Below, in pieces: positions 21,600-33,653 of a DNA stretch of 64,000 nucleotides. The stretch covers positions 248,001-312,000 of the forward strand of contig WHVD01000061.1 in NCBI GenBank assembly GCA_015178975.1, written 5' to 3'. How positions within the stretch are numbered: the stretch's first letter is position 1; every line of letters starts with the position of its first letter. Below the pieces are notes generated by a model, which worked only from the letters and a program-made list of their open reading frames with translations, did not search any database and had not been told where the DNA came from. Both the position numbers and the translations under genes were made by a program. The stretch is from Hysterangium stoloniferum (lineage: Eukaryota; Basidiomycota; Agaricomycetes; Hysterangiales; Hysterangiaceae).

Positions 21600-23051
21600 T
21601 TCTAGATATCCTCAGTAGTACAAATACTCTGCATGTACAATAGTTAGCCTCATCTTCAATCTCTTATGATTCCCACTAGTCACAAGTGAGAACCAACATA
21701 AGTCATTTGGCTAGTGTGAGGATGGATTTGCCATTCATGCATCCACCAAGACTGATATGACACATACACTTGACATCACCACACAAATACATCTAACTGG
21801 TACTCAGTTACTTGAGCTGACAATGGCAATGTGGTGGAGCAGTGGAAGGAAGGACTTTTTAAAGTTGCCATCATGGGATTTATTTGAGTCAAAGATTAAG
21901 GAGAGGTTTATGCCAAAGGGCTACAAGATGCTTGCACTGTGGTCATTATTCCTCTTTGAACAGGGAAAGCTTCAATTCCTTGATTATGCTGCTGCCCTTG
22001 CTGAAGCCCAGAACACAGTTGGCATTTACTGTACAGTGGCATATGTCTACAAGTGTCAACTTCTATTTCATTCCCATCCCATCCTCTTTTGTATCATGGC
22101 CATGCCAGAATTCAAATGGAAACTATTGGATTTGATGATCTTGTTTCTCTGCTCTCCATGCAATGGGAGAGCCTTATTGCTGAAGGAGTTGCTGGTCATG
22201 TATCCACCCATTGTGAATAGTTGTGGAAGTTCTAACTGTTCTATATATGTAGAATATTGACTGTTTAGGTATAATACAACAATATATTGACTATCAAGTA
22301 TAATATAGGTTGAAGTACGTATTGACTGTCTAAGTTCAATACAACTAGAAGAATTAGTTGTCTTGGGTGTCAAATAGATAGCTAAGACAACTGTAAGAAG
22401 AATCAGCCTTACAGCATGATTTGGGGTGACTGTTCTAACAATTGAGAAAGTACTAAGGAGTTGAATAAGAGCAGAGTAGTGTAGATGTAGTCTGTGCAGA
22501 TTGTGATAGCAGCTCGAGTTTCAACTAATGTAGTTGGAAATGATGATTGTTCTGATGGCTAAAGCCCATCTGTGACAGTCAAGATGATACCCAATCACAA
22601 CTTGCAGGACACTGAATGGGTGTCTGGGCAAGTTGTGGTTATAGGGTAAAAAGTGTCTGAGTTTCATTACAGGTGCTAAAGTACACAGATCTAGTGTGTA
22701 TGTACCCACAAGAGTCTATGTACCCACAGGAGTACATAGATTGTCGAACTAATATATGCATATGATAAAATAGATAAAATAGATAAAATAGAGAGAAATA
22801 GAAATAATAATCAAAGTATAGTGTGGGCCTGTCTGGGCTATATTTCGGAATATATTTCATGGTACCTCTCACACCCATTCTGCATACTCTCAGCCCCTCA
22901 CCCCTGTTGTCTCTGTGCCAACACAACTGCTTCCCATACCACACCTCTTTGTCTTACAGATGCAGAGGGAACACACCTCACTGATCTTGGCAGATGCTGG
23001 AAGTGCTGAAAGGATTTTCCCACAGATGAGGGCTGACTGACCATGTTGGTC
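21600..23051 (+). mobile_element. Old gag-only LTR element, first part
   Basis: The frame from 21757 resembles the Gag of the young gag-only element at 49781-51495: LLELTMAMWWSSGRKDFLKL and ERFMPKGYKMLALWSLFLF here match LTMAAWWNAGRVDFLKL and RFMPKGYKMVAL there. A later piece (22975-23051) keeps the Cys-rich CWKC end. 21640-21710 resembles the 3' part of LTR K. An LTR J interrupts it at 22212 and an LTR G at 23052. It is an old fossil with several breaks; its other end is at 54539-55028. Confidence 0.6.
22212..22873 (-). mobile_element. Solo LTR J, minus strand
   Basis: TGTGAATAGTTGTGG to GGTACCTCTCACA, 662 bp, with a perfect CCCAT duplication on both sides. It matches 48086-48729 in reverse orientation and is related to LTR B at its termini and in its TTTTTACCC block. 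Confidence 0.85.
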
Positions 23052-23743
23052 TGTTACAACCATGTTGCAACCTGACGGTCCCCGAGGTTATTGCCACCTA
23101 TCAACATTTCAAGTTATTGATCAAGTCATTGCATCGGAAACTGTCAGTCACCCAATGCTGACATATGCTTTCATGACAATCAAACCCCGTTTATGCCCCT
23201 GTCAAGTTATACTTGTACTATCTGGTTATGCTTTGATACATCCCCTTTTTATTATGATGATCCATTCTATTCTATGTTTCACATATGCCCGTATATACCT
23301 GTAACCTGTGGACTATTTCCTTTTCTCATGATTCCACTCTCAGTTAATTCATGGCCTCCGAATTTATTGTAACCTTCCAGTTCCTAGTCAAGTTTATTTG
23401 TCAATAATGTTTCTGCTCTTCCCTTAGTTAGTATTTTCTAGATGCCAATGACTTGTATATAAATCCGCTGTAGTTGTAGTTACTAGGTTCAGAATATCGA
23501 CTCAGAACACCCACATACAACTCTATAAGCCTTACACTAAGTATCCCGCTCCCCGCCTCTGTGTGCGCTCACCTCTCTTCAGCCTCTGACTGTTATGACC
23601 AGAAATCCCACCGGACTCTGGGCACCAACTTATACACACCCATTATCAGTTCACCGGAATTCCCGCCAGACTCTGTACATCAGACTCATCTACATTTGTC
23701 TTCATTATGTTGTGTTTCAGTCACCAGAAAACCCACCGGACTC

Positions 23744-25169
23744 TGTGATGTATCAGCATTATCTCATAATGTTCTCTTAATTTTCTTTGAATTACTTAAT
23801 ATTTTCTCAAAATTTTATTGTATTTTTACTATGTTTATTGTGAAAAATAGGCCTTATTCCTTTTAACTTCGCATAAATAATAGCATATATGGACTCATAT
23901 TATGCTATTATTACTTAATTAAATTATTATAATTTTTAACTAATTTTTTATATTTTATTTACTTAGTTATTACTGCCCAGCACATTGCCTTGCTTGTATG
24001 TGTGCTTTGGGGCGTCACATGACACATTACCTAATCCGGCTCATACAGTCACACTAGTGACTAGCATTTAGTCACACGAGTGACTGTAACACTAGTCACA
24101 CGAGTGACTGTAACACTAGTCACACGAGTGACTATAACACTAGTCACATGAGTGACTGTAACACTAGTCACACGAGTGACTGTAACACTAGTCACACGAG
24201 TGACTGTAACACGAGTCACATGACATATTAGATAAGCCTCCAGTGTCGGGATGTCACACAAGTCACGGATGTGACTACCGAGTCATTAATTGATTCCGCC
24301 GACTCACCGTTTGCTTCCATCCCGGGACCGCGGCCTTGAACCTTCATGTTCAAGCAAGAGGTTAGAACCCTTGTCTCAGAGAGGGGAATCATGTGATAAA
24401 TAAAGGGTAAATAATGAGTAGAATATGAGGTCGTTATGATCTAACTAGTGACCTCATAAACTAAATAATTAGCTAATCATTTAGTTATCAAAATGTATAT
24501 AAGGAGGGCCAAGTTTCCAATAAAATCATCTATCTCACACACATTTTACTGCACAGCTCAGAAGCTTATCTAATCATCCTAAGGACAATAATAGCCTTAG
24601 TTTGATACACTCACTGCAAGCACCTACACTTGCAGCATCTTGAATCTTTGTCAGCAACTCTTGAACTTAGCTAATCATCTAAGTTCCCCCAGCCTCACAG
24701 CTACCCTTAGGCTTATTAATTACATAATAAACCTAATAAGTATCCTTACTGAAATCCCTGCCAATACTAGATTAATCAAGTACAAGCACTCAGATAATCC
24801 AATACAATTTATTTTCTCTATTAATAAATTATTTAACACCTTGTTAAATAACTATTAATAGTTACAAATAAGCATACAAGAATCCGAAGCTCTTATATCA
24901 AGTCTCTGCCAAGTTACTGCGCATATATTCAGCTTCCAGCCCCTATTCTCAAGGAATAGTTCCTTTATTTGCTAAAAGAGTCATACACAGTTCTATTGAA
25001 CCTTTCAATAATCAAAATAAGCATTGATTTGAGTTCTTTAAGCTTCATAGCGCAGCTCATTAATCTATCAGTATTTAAACTACTGGACCTTTGCTTGTTT
25101 TATTGTTGAAGCTCTGTGACACTATAGCATATATTGAGCTATCTAAGAGAATCCCCTGAATACATTACA
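23744..25169 (+). repeat. 5' LTR of element A
   Basis: 1,426 bp. It holds a 24-bp tandem array (24056-24218) and, about 280 bp further on, a TATA-like TATATAAGGAGGGCC (24494-24508), the likely U3 promoter. A short AATTGGTGGACG stretch just after the LTR is the probable primer-binding region, but I could not assign its tRNA. Confidence 0.92.
24056..24218 (+). repeat. 24-bp palindrome-bearing tandem array in LTR A
   Basis: About six units of TGACTGTAACACTAGTCACA plus CGAG. Each contains the inverted pair GTCAC-ACGA-GTGAC. The same array (one unit changed by a small insertion) lies at 33967-34130, while the reversed solo LTR at 42880-42945 has only one to two units. Confidence 0.85.
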
Positions 25170-25355
25170 AAAATTGGTGGACGTTCTGGGAAGATCTTGT
25201 TTCAATCTATTGTTGCAGCAATCTTTTAGTAACCCACATATATTCTGGATCAAGGCTTTCATCCTGAATATTTAGAAATCAAATCAAGACTAAATCAAGT
25301 TACTATCAAGCTACAAAAGCTTTCTTCGAATCAAATCAATACACCTATTCCTCCA

Positions 25356-28300
25356 TTGAATACTCCTACTCTCTTACCACCTAACAGTATTCGATTTACC
25401 CTTAGTAGGACTAGAAATAATTCTACTATGTCCAAAACACCCAGCATACAGCTACACCCAGAGAGATCAGTCTCTCCAGCACCAACCACTACTCCTTCAC
25501 ATTTCCACCATCTCAATGTTACTATTCCCAATACTCCAGTCCACAGTTTCTCTGCTACTCCACAAAAGCATCTATTGAGGAATGATAGAGCCAGACCAGG
25601 AGATCTTACTTACCTCTATCCAAGTACAGTGAGATTGAGGAGACTGTATGAGACTACCTTTCCACACAAGTCTAGGAGAGAACTCATTTTGAAACTTGGG
25701 AAGAGATACATTCCAAACACAGAGAGTCTACCCTATATGCCTTTGCCCAAGCAGGCTGAAAAGGTAGCGGCTCATGCTCTCTATTTGTTAGAAGACCTAT
25801 TGGGAGGAATCCCTAGTGAGGAAAATAGAGAATTGCCATTAGAAGATGCAGACTATCATTTAGATCCTGGATGTTATGAACTATTACAGGATATACTTCA
25901 AGAGCATATTGATAAGGCAACTCCTATACTCACTTCAAGGTGCATACAAGTACCTAAACTACCCAAATGGGGACCAAATGATAATCCTAGAGAGGCATGG
26001 AATCAAGAAGACTTCGAAGTTATCTCAGTCCTCTATTGTGAAGAGATTGAGAATACTCTGGCATATTTATATTTCCATAAGGCTCTAATTCCTATGGGTG
26101 AAACTGAAGTACCTGAGCAAGAGGCTTCTCCAGCCCAGGTCGAGTCTGAGGGGATCAGCCAGATTCAGCTTCCTCCAGAAATGGTATCACCCTCAAAACC
26201 ACCTAGTCATGAACCAATAGGCATAATCCATTCGACTCCTAAAGAAATGACAAGTGAAGTAAAATTTGAATTACCTTCTGAAGGAGAAGAAATCGATTAT
26301 AGCATTTTGAAGCATGAAACTAAAAAGGGAGTGCCTCTACATGAAGAAAGAGGCTTCCAAGAGGCTAGGAAGCATATTTCTGAAGATACAAGCAGTCCTC
26401 ATTCAAGTGATCACTCCCCTTATGATAATCTGCCTGCATATATGTCAGAATCTCGAAGATTGTCAGAGTTATTACAAGAGCCTCAAACTAGAAGCCCTCC
26501 TTCCAGGCAGGCTTCATTGCCTTATGTTACTACAGGTTTAGGAACTACAATTCCTCGGAAAGAGCCTGTCAGAGAACCTCTTGGGATGCATATACCTTAT
26601 GATCCTGAGAGGGATAGGAGAACATCATATAGAAGACCTCATAGGTCAGGTTTATTTGGAGAATCAAACATCTCTCAAGGAGGAGGAGGTCCTCCTGGTG
26701 ATGGAGATGATGGAGATAATGGTCCTAGTGGCCCTAGAATATTTAATTCTATGAGGGGGCCACCCAAGCTACCTGATACTACAAGTGCTAAGAGCATACA
26801 AGAGGCTCATTTTGATCTGAAACTGAAGCCGGAAATTATTCCCAAGTGGGATGGTGATCCAGACACTTTGTCCAAATGGATATTCAAGATCAATAATCTA
26901 TCTGAACGAAGCAATTATATATTCCAACAGTTGGGACAACTAATCCCTCTCAGGCTTGAGAAGGAAGCTGACTTATGGTTTTGGTCATTACCAACAGATT
27001 ACTGCCATGAGATTACAGTCTCTTGGAGTACCTTGAGAAGGGCTATTTGTGTTTATTACATGAATAGGTCTTGGCTTGACCAGCAGAAAAGTAGAGCTAA
27101 TAAAGCAAACTACCGGGAAGCAGGACACTCCACTGAATCTCCTACAAGCTATTTCATTTGGAAAACAGAGCTTCTCAGCATGGTATACAGGCTTTCAGAC
27201 TCTGAAACAATCATGGAAGTGATGAATGGAGCTCCTGACTTCTGGGCAGCCATTATAGACACTCACCGGTATAGGAGTTTGAGAGAATTTGCAACAGCCA
27301 TTAAGCATCATGAGGAAGCTCTTCAAACATCCTTCTTCACTTCTTCTACCTCTTCCATAGACAGAAGATTGAAGCAACTGGAGCAGTCACTTAGAGAGTC
27401 TAAAGGCTCTGCATCAAGACCTAACCGTTTCAAGTTTGCAAGATCCACTTTAATTGGTTGGAGTCCTAATATTGGGAAACCTCAGTTCCCAAGAGATGAC
27501 TCAATTGTCTCTAAAGGGAATACTCTGGAATCCAAGAGGACTAGGCCTTGCCGGCATTGTGGCAGCCCAAAGCATTGGGACTATGATTGCAAGTACTCCA
27601 AGAAAGGAATAAGAAATGCTTGGACAAATTTTATTAGTCAAACTAAAGAAGATATTCAAGCTCAAACAGAATATGATGACCTCTATTACAATTGTAGCTC
27701 AGAGGAAGAGAGCTCTCAAGAAACTATAGAAGAATCAACTGATTTGATTGAATTGAATTCAGAAGAGCATTCCACCACAGAATCATCTCAAGCACTGAAT
27801 ATATGCACATCAGTTAACATGGTTTCCACTTCAAATAACCAGTCTTCAGACCCTGAGTCGAGTCAGAGGGGATTAGAGATTGAATCTGAAAGGAAAACCA
27901 GCATATATTCAGATAACATGGAAACTACTGTGGAGAAGAGGGCCTCTGAGCAGAAATTACAGTGGAAAATGTTGAATGGAATCTTCAATGTCAAGAATTA
28001 TATTATCAAACTAGCTAATTCCACCAAGAGGGAAATATTTTCTTTGCCAAGATTGGTGGCCAGGCCTCCCGGTTGTGCTTTCCTTGGAGCACAAGCCACT
28101 TCCACTCAAGGATGGCTTGGAAGTTATGGCAAAAATCCTACAAATATTATAGTGGATTCTGGTGCAGATATTTCATTTATATCTCACTCTACATTATCTC
28201 AACTCAAAAATCCTCCAAAAATAAAAAATGGACAGAGAATTAATTTATTTCAAGTAACTGGAGCCTCTACAATATCCGAGTTTATTTCCTTGCCTATTTA

Positions 28301-30830
28301 CTTTGATATAAGTGAAGGGCCAGTGGAATTAATCATTGAGGCTTATGTAGTCAAAGGAATGACTACTCCATTCATCATTGGAAATGATTTTGCAGACCAA
28401 TATGCAATCTCAGTGATCCGAGGAGAGGAAGGTTCAATCTTGAGCTTTGGCTCTAGTGGAAGGTCTATCAAAGTTCAAAATTCTATTGGACCTTTATTAA
28501 AAGATGAAAGAGGTGAAGCTTTCCAAGTTAATGTCACTCCAAAGCTCTCGGATCTAGCTGGAAAAATTAAGGCTCATAGGAAGAACAAAAAAATAAAGAA
28601 ATCAATTCAATCTAAGGAAACTGAGAATTCAGTGAGGTCTAGCATTGACATAACAATTTCTCCAGAGTCTATAAGTGCTATACCAGTGACCCTGTCCTTC
28701 CCAAAGGGATCTGATATAGCATATATAGAGAAGATATTCTTATCTAACAGAGGAGACCAAGATTTCTATGCTACACCTGATTCTATCATTACTCGGAAAA
28801 ATCCTCGGTTATATATTTCCAATTTCTCAAGTTTCCCAGTGCATATACATGAAGGCCAAATACTAGGCTACTCCCATAATCCAGAAACATGGCTAGATAG
28901 CCTAGAACATTTAGACAATGAGCAACTATCCCATCTAAGTGCTCATTCCTATTTGATCAAGAGCATTGCTGGCGAACTTCTCAATCCAAAATATAATTCT
29001 ATTGATCAGCCTAATACTCAAGGAGAATCAGAAGGTGGCCCAAAGACAGCAGAAACTCCTCCAGATGATATTAGCTCTGACAAATTCTTTGAAGAGATTG
29101 ATATCAATAAGGATTTATCATTGGAGCAGAAGAATCAGTTGAAGGCTATTTTATGGAAGAATCGTTTTGCCTTTGGATTAGATGGAAGATTAGGCCACTA
29201 TCCTGCCAAGGTGGAGATAAATCTAAGAGAAGGAACAAGAGAAATTTCCCAGCCTCCATTCTTTGCCTCACCTAAGAATAGGGAGATTATTGATGAGCAG
29301 ATGGATGAATGGGTCAAATTACAAGTCATTGAGCCTTCCAAAAGCCCTTGGGGTGCTCCTGCATTCATTATTTATCGGCAAGGAAAGCCCAGGATGGTAA
29401 TTGACTTCAGGCAACTTAATGCTCAAGTAATTCCAGATGAATTTCCACTGCCTCGGCAAGATGATATATTACAAGCATTAACTGGATCTCAGTGGTTATC
29501 TACACTAGATGCATTAGCCAGTTTTACTCAATTGGAAATGGCATCAAAAGATAAAGAGAAGACAGCTTTCAGAACACACAGAGGGCTTTATCAATTCTTG
29601 AGAATGCCCTTTGGATTCAGAAATGGCCCAGCAGTCTTCCAGAGAGTTATGCAGAATATTCTATCCCCATTCCTCTGGATATTTGCCTTGGTCTACATTG
29701 ATGATATTGTTATCTTCTCTAAGACCTTTGAAGATCATTTAATGCATACAGAATCAGTCCTCAAAGCAATCATTGCTTCAAAAATGACCTTATCTCCCTC
29801 AAAATGCCATTTTGCCTACCAATCACTTCAGTTATTAGGACAGAAAGTCTCCCGACTTGGCTTGTCTACTAATAGGGAGAAGATAGATGCTATTCTACAA
29901 TTAGAAGAACCCAGAAATGTTCATGAGCTTCAAACATTCTTGGGAATGATGGTCTATTTCTCAGCATATATTCCATTTTATGCTTGGATTGTTAACCCAT
30001 TATTCTCATTACTCAAAAAGGATGTACTATGGACATGGAGAAATGCACAGCAAAATGCTTTTGAATTAGCAAAGAAGGCTCTAACTAATGCTCCAGTCAG
30101 AGCATATGCTATCAGAGGACTTGGTTATAGGCTATATTCTGATGCCTGTGATATTGGAATTGCAGCAATTCTGCAACAAGTCCAGCCAATCAAAATCAGG
30201 GACTTACAAGGAACCAAGACCTATGACAAGCTAAAGAAGGCCTATGATAATAATGAACCAATCCCACAGTTATTGATTGCTATATCAAAAGAAGAAGAGC
30301 ATTTACCGGAAAATGGCTCTGGGGCTGAGAATTTTGAAGACACTATTGTTCATGTTGAGAGAGTAATTGCCTATTGGTCAAGAACATTAAAATCTGCAGA
30401 AAGGAATTACTCACCAATGGAAAGGGAAGCCTTAGCCTTGAAGGAAGGGCTAGTGAAGTTCCAATCCTATCTTGAAGGAGAGAAGATCTGGGCTATTACA
30501 GATCATGCTGCATTAACATGGAGCAGAACCTTTCAAAATATTAATAGAAGACTGCTCACCTGGGGAACCATCTTTGCAGCATATACCGACCTCAAGGTTG
30601 TGCATAGAGCCGGTAGAGTGCACTTGAATGTTGACCCGATTTTGAGATTGAGACGGCGCTTGCCCAGAGATGATAGCCCTATAAGTGATAAAATAATATC
30701 AGTAAGCCTAGAGGATAGAGAGAATGATCCTCTAGCAAGAATTTATGACGAGATCTCACCTGAGTTCGAAGCCGATATTTTGAATCTCAGCAGGCACTAT
30801 TTTGAAGAGGAGTTCAAAGAACCGAGCTGA
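25356..30830 (+). mobile_element. Element A Gag-protease-RT-RNase H polyprotein frame
   Basis: A single 1,824-residue open frame. An N-terminal region of about 480 residues has no family I recognise and ends in a Gly/Asp-rich stretch. A Gag-like part follows (ADLWFWSLPTDYCHEITVSW), then a zinc knuckle (CRHCGSPKHWDYDC, CX2CX4HX4C), an aspartic protease (IIVDSGADISFIS), RT with FALVYIDDIVIFS and RMPFGFRNGPAVFQRVM, and RNase H (LYSDACDIGIAAILQQ, ITDHAALTWS). Between the first RNase H strand and RVIAYWSRTLKSAERNYS lies an insert of roughly 60 residues that is also present in element B. Fusing gag and pol in one frame is common in fungal Ty3 elements. Confidence 0.9.
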
Positions 30831-31126
30831 TCGGTAAATCTCAGCGTCTCTATTGCAAATTCCTTTTTGGGACAAATGAATTCACCCTATTTGAGCGCAC
30901 ATGGCTATAGTGTGCTAATCGGAGCCGATCCTAATGAAATTATAAGTTTTGTTAAAGGGTATGATGAAGATCAATATTTTACAAAGGTTATAAATACATT
31001 AAGGACCGAAGACAATTGGGTTAATCCTCAATTCCCGCAATATTCTTTGGGCAATGAAGGATTAATATTCTTTGAAGACTCTCAAGGGAATTCTAGACTG
31101 TTCCGAAATCAAAACGCTCTGAAATT

Positions 31127-32520
31127 ATGTCTCAAATGCATGACGAATTATTCAATGGTGCTCATGCCGGATATCACAAAACATATAATAGGATCGTGAG
31201 TGGCTACTACTGGCCGAAAATGTCTAGAGATATCCTACAGTTTGTGAATACTTGTGATATCTGTCAAAAATCCAAGATAAGAAGACATGCACCATATGGA
31301 CTTTTACAGCCAATCCCCATACCGACTCAGCCTTTTGAAGTTATCACTATGGATTTTATTCCAGAGCTCCCCACAAGTGACGGCTTTGATAATATCCTAG
31401 TAATAATTGATAAATTAACGAAGTATGGTATATTTATTCCGTGCCATACTACAGACAATGAAGAAGAAATCGGAAGGCTAATATTCAAGCATATAATCAC
31501 GCAATATGGTCTCCCGAGACAGATTGTATCTGATCGAGATCGCAAATGGACAGGAAGATTTTGGGAGTCCGTTTGTAAACAATTGAATATCAAAAGAGCT
31601 TTAACTACAGCATATCATCCTCAAGCAGACAGTCAGACAGAGATAATGAATCACATATTAGAAGTCGCTTTGCGTGCATATATTGGACCAGAATGGGCCG
31701 ATTGGGCTCCCTTATTGGACGGATTCGCATTATCTTATAATACAAGCGTTCACACTATATCAGAATTCACTCCTGCATTTCTATTATTTGGATTTATTCT
31801 GAATACAAAAACTTATTTATCTCCCGGAAAAGAACCCATGAATAGACCAGATGAGGTAACTCAATCTGCTGAATCTGATCTAAAGGGGTGGAGCGATCAA
31901 GCTGATCTCATGGTGGAGCAGTTCCGAGCCAATAGAGATCAAGCCAAGGATGCCCTATTATTAGGACAAATATTCCAAAAGAGGTATTATAACCAAGGAC
32001 AACTCACTGTGGAATTCCAAGAGGGTGATTTAGTCGTCTTGAATCCCCACTCCTTATCTTTATTGAAGAACATTAAAGGGAAGGGACAAAAGCTTCTAAT
32101 GTGATATGAAGGACCTTTTGAAATACTCGAGAAGATTAGTCCGGTAGCATATAGGCTCCAAATGCCTGCGTCATATGGGACTCACCCTGTCTTAAATATT
32201 GCGCATTTAAAAAGGTATTCTGAGTCACCTGAACAGTTTGGGATACAACCTAAGAAAGAGTTTAATCGAGAAGATTTTGAGGAACTTCCAGAATATGAAG
32301 TCGAAGCAATAGTAGGACAGAAATGGTCGTGATCGCGAAGTGGAAAGAGAAATCAAATCTACAGAGTTTGATTCAAAGAATATTCTTCAAACTTTGATGA
32401 ATGGCTTACTAAAAAGGATTTGAAGAATGCTCCTGCAATTCTTCGTGACTGGGAAAACAAAAGAAAGAGTGCGCAGCAGCCATCCGAGACTCACAGAGGT
32501 CTCACTGGCCGACTCGGCCT
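31127..32520 (+). mobile_element. Element A integrase with chromodomain-like end
   Basis: A zinc-binding HHCC module (HAGYHKTYNRI to CDICQKSK) is followed by the catalytic core: ITMDFIPELPTSDGF (Asp), IVSDRDRKWTGRFWESVCKQ (Asp) and QADSQTEIMNHILE (Glu), the DDE set. The C-terminal part holds a GDLVVLNPHSL-type GPY/F-like module and, near 32270-32460, a sequence resembling a chromodomain (the EVEAIVGQK block and a later DEWLTKKDLKNAPAILRDWE block). It is carried by a frame separate from Gag-Pol. The region has a few breaks. Confidence 0.85.
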
Positions 32521-32632
32521 CTAAATAACCAAAGCATCAATATATGCACCCTATATGTGCTGTTATTTCTTTCATTCTTATATATTCAAGTAAAAGAAAA
32601 CGTTTCCACATCAAAAAAGTTTAAAATTTCAT

Positions 32633-33549
32633 ATGGAACTCTCCCCAGTCACCAAATTGGACTATTCTATCAAAATCATCGAAGGGAAACCTTCTCAAAA
32701 TGACATTTTAGTTTCTCATACACTTTATCCGACTCGAAAACCGCTGCATTATTGACTTAATGAATACGATTGGATTCCTATTGAATACAATGGAGTCAAA
32801 GTCTATCGCATTCGAGAGTCTTTGGCATATTATCTTTGGGAGTATCATCTCTCGAACGTTAAATTGACTTGTATTGCAGCAGATAATTACACTCCAATCC
32901 TTTCCGACTCTGCTATTTCTTATTTTATTCCAGAAGGGAAGTTTCGCGAACTTTGTATAATGCCTGCACCTTTTGGAAACCATCCAGATCTCATAACCAA
33001 CCCATTGCTCGTCACTGGTTCTAGAACCTTTGTAGCTCAATGGTTCGATACATTTCAAAAGAATGGTTTAAAACTTGAGGCTTGGATGGATGAAGCAAAG
33101 GCCAGAAGTCTGAGACTAGGCAGTCAGTCCACTTGGAAATGGCCTGACAATCCTACTCCCCCTTTGCCCTATGCATTGCGTGAAAATTGGAACTTGGAAG
33201 ACCAGATCGATCCAGAATATTGGACTTTCGAAGACATGTGGGGGATGAGAGCCCCAAAGGTTTTTTCAAGAGGAGAAGCTCATCTCTCTATCATGAATAG
33301 AGCCTTGAGATGAGTTTGTCAAATTCTTAATGGTTCTAACAACTCTATTCCAGTCAATAATACGAGCCTAACCACTCCCGGACAATCTCAACGCGCATAT
33401 AGTCATCCATCTTCCCCATCCAGCTCTAAAACCGACAGTATTTTCAATTTTTCCCCACTAAGCGATCAAGCAACAACTTCATCATCAATAATTAATCAAC
33501 AGGAAGAAATAGTTGACATTATTCCTATTTCTCCTGACTATGATAATTG
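32633..33549 (+). mobile_element. Element A accessory frame between integrase and 3' LTR
   Basis: An extra coding region of about 900 bp follows the integrase. The main open stretch (32822-33313) reads like a folded protein (DNYTPILSDSAISYFIPEGK, FVAQWFDTFQKNGLKLEAWM, WNLEDQIDPEYWTFEDMWGM), and a Ser-rich tail follows. I know no family for it. Envelope features (signal peptide, membrane anchor) are not evident. A couple of breaks are present. Confidence 0.6.
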
Positions 33550-33653
33550 ATTAGATTAGCATCATATTTCTTTTATCATTTAAAACAAAAGTATTATTTA
33601 ATTCTCAGAAAGCGATTGAGTATTATGACTCAGTCAAAAGGAAGAGGGGATTT

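Noticed and set aside
24061-24261. Open frame with VTRVTSVTVTRV repeats, and CRISPR-like spacing
   Set aside because: It is the 24-bp tandem array of LTR A. There are no variable spacers, and the sequence is inside a eukaryotic LTR.
24640-24858. 72-residue frame identical to one at 34553-34771
   Set aside because: The identity follows from the two LTRs of element A being near-identical; there is no domain and it lies in R/U5-like sequence.
32633-33549. Envelope gene of element A
   Set aside because: No signal peptide, furin-type site or membrane anchor was seen, so the frame is left as an unassigned accessory region.
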